Shown: in pieces, positions 8,153-18,044 of the stretch | How positions within the stretch are numbered: the stretch's first letter is position 1 | Layout: every line of letters starts with the position of its first letter | DNA from: Zopfochytrium polystomum | Taxonomy: Eukaryota; Chytridiomycota; Chytridiomycetes; Chytridiales; Chytridiaceae | Assembly: GCA_025765615.1 (NCBI GenBank) | Contig: JAIVFJ010000559.1 | Span: forward strand, 1 to 24,617 | Reading direction: 5' to 3' | Length of the DNA: 24,617 nt | Position numbers and translations under genes: made by a program | The notes under the pieces: generated by a model | Told to the model about the DNA's origin: nothing | Databases searched by the model: none | What the model saw: the letters and a program-made list of their open reading frames with translations, nothing else

Positions 8153-10074
8153 TCACGGCCCCGTCTTCACCGCCTTGACCCGCCCGCTGACAAACCTCCC
8201 TGCGACCTCGACCGCCTTGCCGCTGTGCCGCAACCCGACCTCGCGCGCGACGACCTCGAGCACGCGGTTCTCGATCTTGCGGCCGCTCTGGTGGAGCACG
8301 AAGGGACGTTGCCCGTCGGCGGAAGAGCGGGTGGCGCGGGCGGGTCGACGGCGACGACGGCGAGGAGGAAGAGGAGGAAGAGGACGGGGACGGGGACGAC
8401 GGGTAGTGGTGGTCAAGACAAAGTCGGCGGCAAACTTCATGTAGAGGCCCGCAAAGAGCTCGGTCTCGGTGTCGAGGACGAGGAGCGGGCGGGCGCGGGC
8501 GGGCGGCGGGACGAACGCGGGTGTGGCACCGCTGGACTGCTGCCGTTGTCGTCTGTGACCTGTCCGGCGTCGTCAAATGCGGGACCGAGCGGGGGGAACG
8601 CGGAGGGCGGCGGAGCGGGGAAGGCGGCGTCGTACTTTGGCACGCCGATGGCGGGCCGGGACGCGGCGACGACGACGGACGGTCCGGCGCCGTGCGCGAC
8701 GAGATATCGGCGTCTCTCGGCCTCGGCCTGACGACGTCGACGACGGCCGCACGGGCTTCGTCAAACGCGCGCGGCAACCGGTCGTTGTCGCGGTCCTCGG
8801 TCTCGGCGGCGTCGAGGCGGGCGACGGCGGCGGCGACGGGGCCGTTATTGTCGTCGCCGCCGTCGAGCGCGAGGGCCGGGTCGCGGGTCCAGACGGCGTC
8901 GCGGCGGAGGTAGGCGAGGTGGAGTGCGAGCTGGTCGTCCGCGCACTCTGAAGTATAGACGCGGGAGAAGAGTGCGGCGACGGAGGATGCGCGGCCGACG
9001 ACGAGGCCGGCGTTGAGGAAAGCGAGGGGCGAGCCTTGGCCGTTCCAGATGCGGTTGCGACCGGGTGCTGTAGCGCCCAAGTTTGCGGCGCGGGCCGGCG
9101 GTGCAGGGCCATGGCGTCGAGCGGGTGCCTGACGCCGGCGGGCGCCAGACGTTTGTCGCGGTCGAGGTACGCCGGGGCGAGCTGCTCGTCGGGCCACAGG
9201 GCGGTCTCGGTGCCCATGAGGATGGCGTCGAGCGAGCCGCCGCGGGCCGCGGCGACGGCCCACGCGCTCCAAATGTCGTCGGCGGGTGTTGGGGAGAATC
9301 AAGCGTCCGACGCGTCGGTGAGGATCAGCAGCCGCGCCGGTCCGCGCGGGCGACGGCGGCCGCGTAGTCGGCGTAGGCCCGGACACGCCGGCCCCAGCCG
9401 CGCCACGGCTCGTGCAGGCCGAGGACCGTCAGCGGGATGCCCGTGCCGTGGACGCCTTCCGCGAACCGGTTGATGCCCGACGAGCAGCTCGTGATAACGT
9501 GACCCACTCCACGTCGGGCCGCTGGCCGTGCCGGCTCTGCGTTTCCGAGAGAGCCGTCGCGTTCAGCACAACGTCCGAGCACGGCGCCGAGTCGACCGTC
9601 GAGGCGCCGGGGAGCCGCAGCATGTCTGTGATGAGGTGGCGCCACTGGTCTGCGAAGCAGACGAGCGAGTCGGTGACGGGCCGGATCAGCTGGGACTCGG
9701 CCCCGTCGCTCGCAACGGCCACTTTGAAGTCGCGATCTCCGCGACAGCACAATGTGGACGGACGCGCCCAACAGAAGAAGCACCGCCGCGACAGCGCCAA
9801 AGAGCACCCTTCGCCACACACGCTTTGAGAACAACCGGGCTGGAAGGATGCGGTGGTGTCGATTGTGGTGGTGAGAGTAGTGTGATCTCCTGACGACAGC
9901 GAAAACAGAGGCAAAACGATTGCAGGCCGGCGTCCTTTTTGCTACCGAGATATGGTGACGTGTTGAGTGCCGCAGTGACTGGAGAGGATGTGCTGGTTGC
10001 TGCTTTCCGATCGAGCGAAGAAGACCGCCGACTGGTAGACGAAGACAGCGAAAACGCGACGACGCACCGAACAC
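8153..10074 (-). CDS. PLOD-type (procollagen-like) glycosyltransferase, type II membrane
   Basis: This is a predicted Golgi/ER lumenal glycosyltransferase resembling the GT domain of lysyl hydroxylase LH3 and procollagen galactosyltransferases. A basic cytosolic N-terminus is followed by a signal-anchor (VLFGAVAAVLLLLGASVHIVL, about 9760-9825). The lumenal part then reads SCSSGINRF and TVLGLHEPWRGWGRRVRAYA (the family's GGGxKxR region). The metal-binding strand LLILTDASDA follows (D-x-x-D, as FTDSYD in LH3, about 9303-9335). Next are LMGTETALWPDEQLAP (the family's SAExxxWPD block), FLNAGLVVGRAS (FLNSGxxIG), SECADDQLALH (DDQ, about 8930-8948), LVLDTETELFAGLY and RPFVLHQSG (HGNG-like, about 8290). 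The stop is at 8153. The motifs are collinear but spread over all three frames, so six or more one-base changes are required, mostly of missing-base type. No hydroxylase domain follows. The start at ATG 10074 is tentative. The substrate is unknown. Confidence 0.72.
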
Positions 10075-10691
10075 GTCGGGATGCCGATCGACGGGATGAG
10101 GTCGGCGAGGCTCCCGGTTACATGAGGACGACGGCGAAAGTGATGACGGTGCGAAGGACGCAGGCGGGATGCGCGACGCGAAGCGAGAATGTTGGGACGA
10201 CGAAGGAGGACGAGATGCTTAGGAGGAGTTGCCGCAGCCGTGCCTGATTCAGACGACGACGCGGGACTGAAGCCGCCGTCGGCTGGGACAGCGAAAACCG
10301 GGGTCGTTGTGCTGTCGTCGTCGTCTGCAGCGGCCCGCTGATGCTGCTGCAAGAAGAGCTGCGACGGTCTCGTGCTATGGTCGCTGTTCGCGTGCGGCAA
10401 AGGCAAGGCATTGCGGACCAGGGGGTGGCGGAGTTGTGGGGGTGAGGTTTGTGTCCCAAGCAGTGCCTCCTCTTCCGTTGTTCGGACGCAAGGGTGGTGG
10501 TGGTGGTGGTGGGGGAGAGAACGCGTGGAAACGGGTGGCGGCAGCGGCAACGGCGCCCGAGGGTCGTGGGCGTCGAGGGCGCCCACCCCGTCGAGCTGAT
10601 GCCGGAAGCGATTCGGCTGGCGCGTCGGATCCCACGCGTGTAGGGAGGGCTGCGGTTGCGGTGGTTGCGGGTCGTTGGCGTCTTGTGGCAT
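9942..10691 (-). CDS. Uncertain Pro/His-rich ORF upstream of glycosyltransferase
   Basis: This is an open frame of 249 codons from ATG 10691 (preceded by gcg). It is rich in Pro, Gln, His and Ser, with a His run, an acidic cluster and no recognisable domain. It overlaps the first 130 bases of the glycosyltransferase reading in a different frame. It could be an upstream exon or N-terminal extension of that gene, an independent small gene, or only an open frame in GC-rich DNA. I cannot separate these. It is listed because it is the only long frame beginning with ATG between 10074 and the microsatellite block. Confidence 0.22.
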   Translation of the reverse strand: MPQDANDPQPPQPQPSLHAWDPTRQPNRFRHQLDGVGALDAHDPRAPLPLPPPVSTRSLPHHHHHHPCVRTTEEEALLGTQTSPPQLRHPLVRNALPLPHANSDHSTRPSQLFLQQHQRAAADDDDSTTTPVFAVPADGGFSPASSSESGTAAATPPKHLVLLRRPNILASRRASRLRPSHRHHFRRRPHVTGSLADLIPSIGIPTCSVRRRVFAVFVYQSAVFFARSESSNQHILSSHCGTQHVTISR

Positions 10692-11211
10692 CGCGTCGAG
10701 GATAGCGGGGGTAGGGGGACCGGTGGGGCGGACCTGGGCTTTTGGGAGGTTGATCCAGCAGAGAGGGGACTGACTATGGACGAGCTATGGGCAGCAGCAG
10801 TTTACAGATGGAGATGGGAGTGAGCATCAACCAACAGGGCTGATGTTCTGATGAGGCTGGCTGGCTGCAGGCACGTCCGCGGTGGCCGAGGAGGGAGGAG
10901 TCGCCAATCAATCAATAAAATAAGTAAGGTGCGGTAGCAGGGTTCTCGTTCCAACGCGGCTTGTCGAGCGAGAGAAGGGGGGGGGGGTCGCTGAGTAGAA
11001 GTGCGGAGCGGAGTGGTGGGGGGTGGGAGGGTGCGTAGAAGGAGGGGTCGACGGAGGGAGGGAGGGAGGGAGGGGGGAGGGATAGCGTGGAGATATGCGT
11101 GGTTGTTGGATTGCTGTTTTGAGTGATGCTGTTTTGTGTGTTGATGATGTTGACGGACGGACAACGGATGGGCTGCAGACAGAGAGGGCGGAGACAGAGT
11201 GGGGCGACGGA

Positions 11212-11214
<3 letters not shown>

Positions 11215-11300
<86 letters not shown>

Positions 11301-11346
11301 GGCAGGTAGGCAGGCAGGCAGGCAGGCAGACAGACAGACAGACAAG
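11215..11346 (+). repeat. (GA)38 tract plus GGCA/GACA tetranucleotides
   Basis: Perfect (GA)n spans 11215-11290. An interrupted GA segment to 11300 follows, and then GGCA units turning into GACA units to about 11346. This is a compound microsatellite with a homopurine plus strand. Confidence 0.97.
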
Positions 11347-11379
11347 CAGAAACGGACTCCATGTTACTTGAAAGCACGA

Positions 11380-11407
11380 TGACAAAACTGCCACTTCAGT
11401 TTTGTCA
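11380..11407. repeat. Perfect 11-bp inverted repeat (hairpin)
   Basis: The arms tgacaaaactg (11380-11390) and cagttttgtca (11397-11407) are perfectly complementary around a 6-base loop (ccactt). There is no following T run and no nearby gene end, so a bacterial-type terminator role is not suggested. It lies directly downstream of the compound GA microsatellite. Confidence 0.9.
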
Positions 11408-11767
11408 CGGTAAGGTCGGAGTTTGTAATGAGAGAGGGAGAAAGGGGGCGGACAGCGACAGAGGATGGATGGTCCAGCCGAGAGGCGAAGGAAGAAGAAG
11501 AAGAAGGAGAAGAAGGAAGAGGAGGACAGACAGACACAGACAGACAGAGGAGGCAGGCAGACCAACAGACTGACAGACAGGCTAAGAAGGGAGTAGGGAA
11601 AATGAGCCAATGAGCGGTGGTGGTGATGCTTGTTGAGTGGGGGTGGACGGACCTGGCGGCGGTCGGTCGGAGGACGGGAACCAGCGAAAAAGTCCGATCC
11701 GTGTGTCGGACGCCCATTCGCGGCGCACATTCCTTGGGCTTCCATTTTTCTTTCATCGTTTGCGGGA

Positions 11768-11838
11768 GATAGAGAGAGGAGCCATAGAGAGAGAGAGAGA
11801 CTGAGAGAGGAGAGAGAGAGAGAGAGAGAGAGGAGAGG
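11768..11838 (+). repeat. Second GA-rich tract
   Basis: An interrupted (GA)n homopurine tract on the plus strand, about 70 bases long, with the same strand polarity as the tract at 11215. Confidence 0.92.
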
Positions 11839-12392
11839 ACTGCGGCGGATTTGGGAAACTTACCCAACCTCCGTGTTTACTTAAGTTATCATTCTTTCCT
11901 AAGCGTCCCTCCCACTTTCCGATCTCTCTGTCTGTTGTCTGTCTGTCTCCCTATCTGCGTCTCTCCTTTCTCTCTTGCCCAGACGGAGTCGGAAGTTCCC
12001 TCCGTCGAAACGCGGAGCAACCAGGGCGAGGACGACCAGCCATCCACTGCAGTAAAGAGCGGTCAAAGGGAGGCAGGTCCTTTACTTGTAATGCAGAATT
12101 GGTGATGTCAATCAGAGCAAAGTCCATTAAAAACTTGCCCTACTCTGCGTGCGTGTGGGAACAACCAGAGTTACATGTACTTTCGCGTCCTGCAGTCAGC
12201 CAAACAAAAACAGCAATCAATGCGGCTAGCCTCTCCATCTGCTTTCACGTCAAATGCACGCGGAGGGAGGCACGGACAGAGAAAGAGCCCACACTCTTGC
12301 AAAATTTTGTGCGGAGGCGGATCTCGAAAACACGTTTCCCCTCTTTCGCTCGATTTTCCCCCTGTCTGAACGTCCTTCTTCTGTCTCTCTCA

Positions 12393-12396
<4 letters not shown>

Positions 12397-12448
<52 letters not shown>
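12397..12448 (+). repeat. (CT)n tract
   Basis: About 26 perfect CT units on the plus strand, opposite in polarity to the GA tracts at 11215 and 11768, so single strands of this block could fold on themselves. Confidence 0.95.
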
Positions 12449-12452
<4 letters not shown>

Positions 12453-12665
12453 TTGTCTCCCTCGTCTCCTACAGCCTCACCTTTCTCTGCCCTCAACACC
12501 ATCTCCCTCCTTTTCTTTGCCTGATTTCTCTTCCACAGAAAGAACCAGCCCAGCGGAGGAGGATTTCTTGAAATGCATTTGCGAGCGAGTGCCAACGGAC
12601 CAAAAAAAAAAGGACTAATGAGGAGCGGAAAAGAGAATGAAAGGTGTCCGCCTTAGAGCGTCGAA

Positions 12666-12685
12666 ACACACACACACACACACAC
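12666..12685 (+). repeat. (AC)10 microsatellite
   Basis: Ten AC dinucleotides in an otherwise non-coding context. Confidence 0.95.
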
Positions 12686-13664
12686 TCATATCAACATCTG
12701 CTGGAAAGCCAGAGGGAGAGGGAGAGAGACAGGAGAGCTAGAGGGGAGATAGAGAGATATGGAGGACAGACAAACAGGGGGTAGCCCCCGCCCTCGATGG
12801 CGGGAAAACTCTTCTACCGATATCCATACTTTCATTCTTATTCTGCTCATGGAGCGAGAAGCAAAAGAATCAGAAGAAGAAGAAAAAGAAAAAAGAGCTC
12901 GCAATCACCCAAGCTAAAGCCCTCCCCATCCCCAAACTAGAAACCTCCTTATCACATACTGCACAAGTCAGAGGCGTTCGGGGCTGTCGGCTGAATGGGA
13001 TTCAGACGTACCCTAGCCGTCCCGGTTTGACATTTCTTTGTGGCGGTGACCGACCCAAACATGTCGCCGCCCTCTCTCTCGGGGCTCGGAGACATCAAGC
13101 AGCTGTTTAGGAACCCAAGGCTTCACAACCCCCTCGGTGGTTCGCTGAACACCATTTCGTTCTTCCCTCGAAGTACACTTTGTTGGATTCAGCATTTTTC
13201 AGCTCGCTGGGGAAAGAAAGAAAGAAAGAAATGCATAACTACTGAGTTGCGGCGGCTCTTGTTGCATATGCCAAGGGGAAGCGGCGCGTTCAAACGGGAA
13301 CCAGCGGGGAAAAAAAAGACGTTAAGAAACCCAACGTAGAGCAACTCTCACCACCACCAAAAATTCTCCACGATTCAAAATTTTTAGGACACTTCGAGGA
13401 TTCCCTCCCCCGCGCCATCGCCCGCACTCGCACCCGCACTCGCGCCGTCTCTGGGCGCCGCTAGCCCACCGGGCGCCGCCCACCCAACGCCGTCACCCGA
13501 TCTTGAATCCGCCTCGCTCTGCGGCGGCACGGGCGGTGGCGGTGGGTGCGGCGGGTGCAGCAAACCGTTTAGGCCTCCCGCCGCTGCAGCCTCCGCAACG
13601 GCCGCGGCTGCGACATATTTTCGCTCACCCCACGCAGCCTCCGCAACAGTCCCAACTGCCGGCG

Positions 13665-16570
13665 CTACGGCGCCACCGGCCCCGCCGTCACCACCGTCGC
13701 CGCAACTAAAGCCACGCAGTGGCGGCACACAAAGTCCTCCGTCTCCCACTTCCCGCCGGCGCTGCCGTCGCTCCAACGACTCCCGGCCGCCGCGCGGCCT
13801 CGGCGCACGCGAGGTGCTGCCAGCGCGAGCATCGGCCGCACGCGATCATCGGGCGGCCGTCTGTATTTTGCGGGGGACCCAACAAGCGGTCAGAACATGA
13901 AGAGAAAACGGGAAAGAGAGCGCGCGGGGTTGGACAACAACAAAACAAAAAACCTAACAAGGCCAACAAAAAAATAAAACAAAAAAAGGCAACCCACCGT
14001 CCCAGTTCCGCCCCGCGACGCCGCAGGGGCAGTCAAACTCCCACTCGTCGTCGTCGTCGTCCTGGTCCTCGCTGGGAGCGGCGGCGGCGGCCGCATCCCC
14101 CCGGTCGCCGTCGGTCATTTGCAGCACCACAGCGACGGCGTCGCCTTCACCCTCTCCAATCTGGTCCACCTTGAGCCGCTTCACGCCGTCGGCGCGGTCA
14201 TCTTGCTCCGCAGCATCGAGCGCGCGGCGACGCTTCGCCAGCCGCTCTTCGCGCGACTCGCGCGGCGCCGCGGTCGCTACCGACGAGACAGCCGCTGCGG
14301 CGGCGGTGATAGCCCGGGTGCGGCGGTCCGAGTCGAGCAGGGGCCGCCGCCGCCGCCGCCGCAGCGCGGCGTCGCGTTCGGCGCGGGCGCGCTCTTCGCG
14401 CTCGAGGGCGCGTGCGGCGATGCGGACTGACGCGCGAACCGTGGTTGTCGCTGCTGCGCCGCTGTTGGCGAGCGCGGCGGCTGTGGCGGCGCGAAGCCGG
14501 TCCGCGGGCGACGCGCCGAGTTGCTGCTGCTGCCGGCGTCGAGCGTCGTCTTCCTTCTTGCGGAGCAAAGGGACGACGCGCGGGACGGCCTGGTCGACGA
14601 GGAAGCGGTGCAGGTCGCGCTCCAGCTCGTGTTTGGACGCGGCAAAGTGCGCGGGGAGGCGCATCCAGTCCTCTGAGGTGAGGCAGACGAGGTCGAACCG
14701 GCGGCGCGGGGCGGTCGGGTCAGTGACGGGCGGGTTTGTTGGGGGATGCAGTGGGGTCGTAGTGGGACGTGCTCGAGGCGGAGACAGAGGAAGAGGATGG
14801 AGAAGTCGATCGTTGGTTGGTTTTCCGCTGGGCGCGGATCCAAAGGGGAGCCTCGCGATAGAGCCGGTTGTCTGAAGTGGGGGGGGAGTTTTGAGTTGAA
14901 GAGGGGGAGGGTGAAGGCAGGAGGAGGCCAAAGTCAACGGGGGCTTGAAGTGGGCTCCGAACACGTTATTACCGTCAAACATCCAATATGTGTTTCCTTT
15001 CGAGTCCCAGCCGATCGGATCTACGCGCTTTTGTTGGAGAATCGAAAGCATTTAGTAGGATCGTCATGGGAAGCGCACACTCTCTGATCGCCAGACGGCG
15101 AAAACTCACCCAGTGCTGCACCTCGTTGTCGGCTCGAGTCGCCACCCGAAAGCGCTCTTGGTGTTCGAGCTGCCACTCGCAAAGGTGGAGTAGAATCCTC
15201 ACCTTCATAAGTGCGAATGGGGCAGCAATTCAGTAATGGACGGAGAGATTGTGTGAGAACAGTCCTCAAACTCGTTCCTACCCTATCCAGAAGCTTAACG
15301 TCTCGATACTCCACACCCTCGGGAAACGCAGTATGCAACACGCCGTATCGGTACTCTTCTCTCCGGTAATACATGGTCCAATTGTCTGATCTGGAGAAAG
15401 GAACTTGTGAGGCTCCTGCCAAGCACGATTGGTGATCAACCTACAGAATGTATCGGTTCTGCGTCAAGGTGCGAAGTAGCTTGACGTGGACTTCAGTGAA
15501 GATTGGGGACGGGTCCGGGGCCAGCAAGAACGTTTCCAGGTCCTAAACAAAGAGGGAAGTGGTGGGAAAAACGCATCACGATCAGCTTTCACACAATCCA
15601 CTCAGAAAGCAGAGATTCCTAAAACAACTCCACTTGGCCCCTCCCGCAATCTCTATATGCCCCCTACCTCAGTCTCAAACCTTTCCTCCTCCTCCTCCTC
15701 GTCCAGCTTCCGCGCCCTCTTCGACTTACCGGCCGCGGCATTGCCGAACCCGTCGGCGGCCGCAGCGACCCGCCAGCGGATCCTGAGCGCGAGGAAAACA
15801 GCGCAAAGAACTGCGCGACGGCGGCAAACTCCCACAGCCCGCGCAGCTCGGCGAGAGCGGGAGTCGCGGCGAGGACGGGGACGAGCGAGGATGGGTCGGG
15901 GCGCGGGGTTGGGTCGTCGGCGGTGGAGGAGGAGGGCGTGAAGCGTGCGGAGCGGCGGGTGGGGCGCGGTCGGGCGGGGGTGTCGCGGGGGAGGCGGTAC
16001 GGCGCGAGGAGCGGGAGGAGGTGGAGGGCGGGGGCGGGTGACTGTGGGGCGAGCCGCGGCGGCGGCGGGACGAGGGGGATAGCGGGGAGGGTCGGTCGGC
16101 GGAGTCTGCGCTTTCGGAGTCTCCTGGTGCGAAGTGGACGCAGCGCGAGAAGCCGTGCGGCGTGGGGCGGACCAGATGATGTTGTCCAGGCTGATGCCGT
16201 TGCGGGGTCGCGGCGTGGACGACTTTGCCGGCCGCTTTGTTGTGCTGTCGGCCGCCGTCTCAGCACAGGGGTGAACCGGCGACGGGGGCGTGGCTGGGGC
16301 GGCGCCGTTGGAGTGGATTGTCCCGATCGGCCTGGTGTTGGCATCCAACACATTGCGTTTCGCCTCGACTCCGCCGGTGTCGCCACCCAATGCGGCCGCA
16401 GGGACCAAAGAGCCTCCTCCACTTTGGCCAGACCCGTTGGGACGATCGCCTTCGCTGGCTTGTACTCTTCCATCGACGTAAGCCGCGCCGTTGTCCCTGG
16501 GGATGCTGCCATTGTCGTCCAAGGGCGTCACGGCTGCGACTCCTTCGGCGTTCACACCACGATCGGCCAT
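13665..16570 (-). CDS. DDT-WHIM-PHD chromatin remodelling subunit (RSF1-like)
   Basis: This nuclear protein resembles RSF1, the ISWI-remodeller partner. The start is ATG 16570 in acgATGG context. Exons are 16570-15730, 15542-15445, 15390-15282, 15202-15110, 15027-14973, 14871-13998 and 13860 onward; introns are about 187, 54, 79, 82, 101 and 137 nt. Joining them gives a low-complexity N-terminus, a DDT helix (AELRGLWEFAAVAQFFALF), DLETFLLAPDPSPIFTEVH and KLLRTLTQNRYILSDNW. Then come FPEGVEYRDVKLLDRVRILL, LCEWQLEHQERFR and the WHIM signature QHWRVDPIGWDSKGNTYWMF with DDNRLYRE. A basic coiled region and an acidic Asp run precede a PHD finger (CPCG, NWDDGRPMIACGRCSRWQH, LAC, then FVCRHC), cut by the last intron. 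One-base frame changes are needed in exon 1, near 14720 and near 13790. A stop follows at 13665; another open frame continues to 13384 and could be the true tail if a further indel exists. A second donor for intron 1 at 15667 is possible in the alternative frame. Confidence 0.85.
13861..13997 (-). other. 137-nt intron inside the PHD finger
   Basis: The donor GTGGGT at 13997 and the acceptor TACAG ending at 13861 split an Asp codon. Removal links CPCGVAGRNWD to DGRPMIACGRC, giving the standard PHD spacing of zinc ligands. A T-rich stretch and poly-pyrimidine segments lie within it. Confidence 0.85.
14872..14972 (-). other. 101-nt intron inside the WHIM motif
   Basis: The GTAATA donor at 14972 and CTTCAG acceptor at 14872 split one Asp codon (G|AC). 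Joining restores YWMFDDNRLYRE, the family's expected YW-x-FDDNRLYR block, which makes this the best supported intron by protein evidence. Confidence 0.88.
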
Positions 16571-16864
16571 CGTCTGTTCGAGAATGCAGCAGGACTTGTC
16601 AAGCGCGTATCTAATTTGACAGATGGGAACAGCCCAGAGCGACCACCTCGTGCAGACCTATCGTTGCTACGGGAACGCGAGTATGAAAAGCGCAAGCTAA
16701 AAAGTGCTTCTTGATGGGCTGGTTTGGATATTCAGATCCCGGATCCATCCCGCTTCTTACATCGCCACCCCACCCCACCCTCAACCTACAACCCCAACCA
16801 TGACTGTCATCGCATCAACCTCCCTACCTCCCAAGCTCGCAGCAACACCCCTCGCGTTCAACGT

Positions 16865-17302
16865 TTAAGCGTCCTCGACGGTCTGGGACTGGAGGCCCTT
16901 GAAGGAGGTGACGTTGACGACCTGGACAAGAGTGTACATCTTCTCCTTGGCGTCTTCGGCGTCGTTCCTCTTCCGGGAGAGGCGGAGCCGGATCCGGTGT
17001 GGGACGGTCTTGATGCCCTGGTGCCAGACGGCGTTGTTCAGGGAAGGGTCGATGCGGACGTCGGAGGTGCCCATGGTCTTGGCAGCGAACCGGCGGATGG
17101 TCTTGATGGCGAAGGGGGCGCGCTTGCGGAACGACTTGCCGAAAACGTGCTTGTGCAGGTGGAGGGTGCACTCGCGGGTGACAGCCTGCCGTTGGGAGCG
17201 ATCGGGTGCATTGCTTAGTTAATAACAACGAGATCTGGGGCTATGCGACCTCCACTCGGTTACCTGGTCCTTGGTCGACTTCTTCTTCTGGTCCTTGGCC
17301 AT
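16865..17302 (-). CDS. RPL31: 60S ribosomal protein eL31
   Basis: This is a component of the large cytosolic ribosomal subunit near the peptide exit tunnel. Exon 1 (17302-17264) encodes MAKDQKKKSTKDQ. A 78-nt phase-0 intron (17263-17186, GTAACC...CGGCAG) follows, then exon 2 (17185-16865) from AVTRECTLHLHKHVFGKSF to the stop TAA. Total length is 119 residues, close to the family's 113-125. Diagnostic blocks are FRKRAPFAIKTIRRFA, MGTSDVRIDPSLN, RIRLRLSRKRND and VTSFKGLQSQTVEDA. The reading frame is intact and codons are strongly GC-ending, as expected of a highly expressed gene. The intron just after a short basic first exon is a common layout for fungal ribosomal protein genes. It lies 294 bp upstream of the start of the DDT-PHD gene on the same strand. 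Confidence 0.97.
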
Positions 17303-17314
17303 TTTTGGAGGGAT

Positions 17315-17346
17315 CTGTGTGTAGGAGTCGATCTGCCTGTTAGTCA
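17315..17346 (-). promoter_or_regulatory. Possible 5'UTR intron acceptor of RPL31
   Basis: Reading the minus strand, a branch-site-like TGACTAAC (17346-17339) is followed about 25 nt later by ACACAG (ending 17315), which lies 12 nt before the start codon. This fits the 3' end of an untranslated-leader intron, a frequent feature of ribosomal protein genes. I could not pick a convincing donor upstream. Confidence 0.35.
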
Positions 17347-18044
17347 AATGGAAGAGTGACAGAAACGATGAGAGGGAAGTGCGACTGGGTTGAGGTTGAA
17401 GTAATGAAGCGATCGGATCAACAGAGGGTTGAATAACGGATCGGATCCATCGAACAGATCTCTTTGACGCGACGAGTACGATTTTGGGCTGTCCTCAAGC
17501 TCCGGAGGCCTGCAGTATCGAAGCTCCATCCAAAACGATGGGTCCAAAGGGTCTGCTGGGATTCGGATGCTGAAGATCTGCGAGCGTCCGTCTAACCGAC
17601 CACGAATACTGACGGAAAAAGGACGGAGTGCATAGCGCCAGTGCAATGCGGTGGGACAGGATGGGATGGGATGGGATGCGATGGAAGGGGAGTAGTGACA
17701 AGGGGCACACCTTAACCGAATGAAGGGTTGTTCTTTGTGTGATTTCTCCCTTTTTTTCCAAACCAGTGACCGAGCCAAAAACAACACCTGCAGCCTTGTC
17801 AAAATAACTGGAACTGTCAGCCTTCAACGCCGGCTCACGGCTGACCTTGACCTAACGGAACTCAAAATGAGAGGGGTTAGCCTTTAGGGGGCCTATGCGC
17901 CAACCTTCCCTTGTAATACTATCATTCTCGTATTCTATAAAATATTCAAGTAATGCTGTTCACGTGCAATTCATTCACGCCACTGGTTCCAAACAATGCT
18001 TTGGTCAACCCGCGCGTGTCCCGCCCCACCCACACGTAAAACCA
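17347..18044. other. Intergenic: RPL31 upstream region and FkbM 3' flank
   Basis: No coding frame is supported. A short (GGGAT)n-like array is visible at about 17653-17685. The stretch must include the RPL31 promoter, since that gene is transcribed leftward from about 17302, and the 3' end of the methyltransferase gene. Confidence 0.6.

Larger units (their letters stand above)
10692..13383. other. 2.7-kb gene-poor, microsatellite-rich block
   Basis: I see no coding frame that survives inspection on either strand; long ORFs here are Leu/Ser or Arg/Glu translations of CT/GA repeats. Contents in order are an 11-base G run (10977-10987), a GGGA array (about 11052-11082), a (GA)n tract followed by GGCA/GACA units (11215-11346), a perfect hairpin (11380-11407), a second GA tract (11768-11838), TGTC units (about 11925-11950), a (CT)n tract (12397-12448) and (CA)10 (12666-12685). 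On the minus strand near 11846-11876 a GTAAGT is followed 20-odd bases later by CCGCAG, but nothing around it codes. This block probably holds promoters of the minus-strand genes to its left and the 3' flank of the PHD gene. Confidence 0.6.

Noticed and set aside
8157..8913. Plus-strand ORFs opposite the glycosyltransferase (up to 168 codons)
   Set aside because: They are antisense shadows: Gly/Arg-rich with no motif, while the minus strand carries ordered glycosyltransferase motifs.
10802..11867. Overlapping minus-strand ORFs up to 277 codons
   Set aside because: They are dominated by translations of GA/CT, GGCA and GACA repeats (Ser/Leu, Cys/Leu/Pro/Ala) with no domain.
13040..13339. 99-codon plus-strand ORF near 13.0-13.3 kb
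   Set aside because: No codon bias, no domain and several A-rich stretches; no better than chance for its length.
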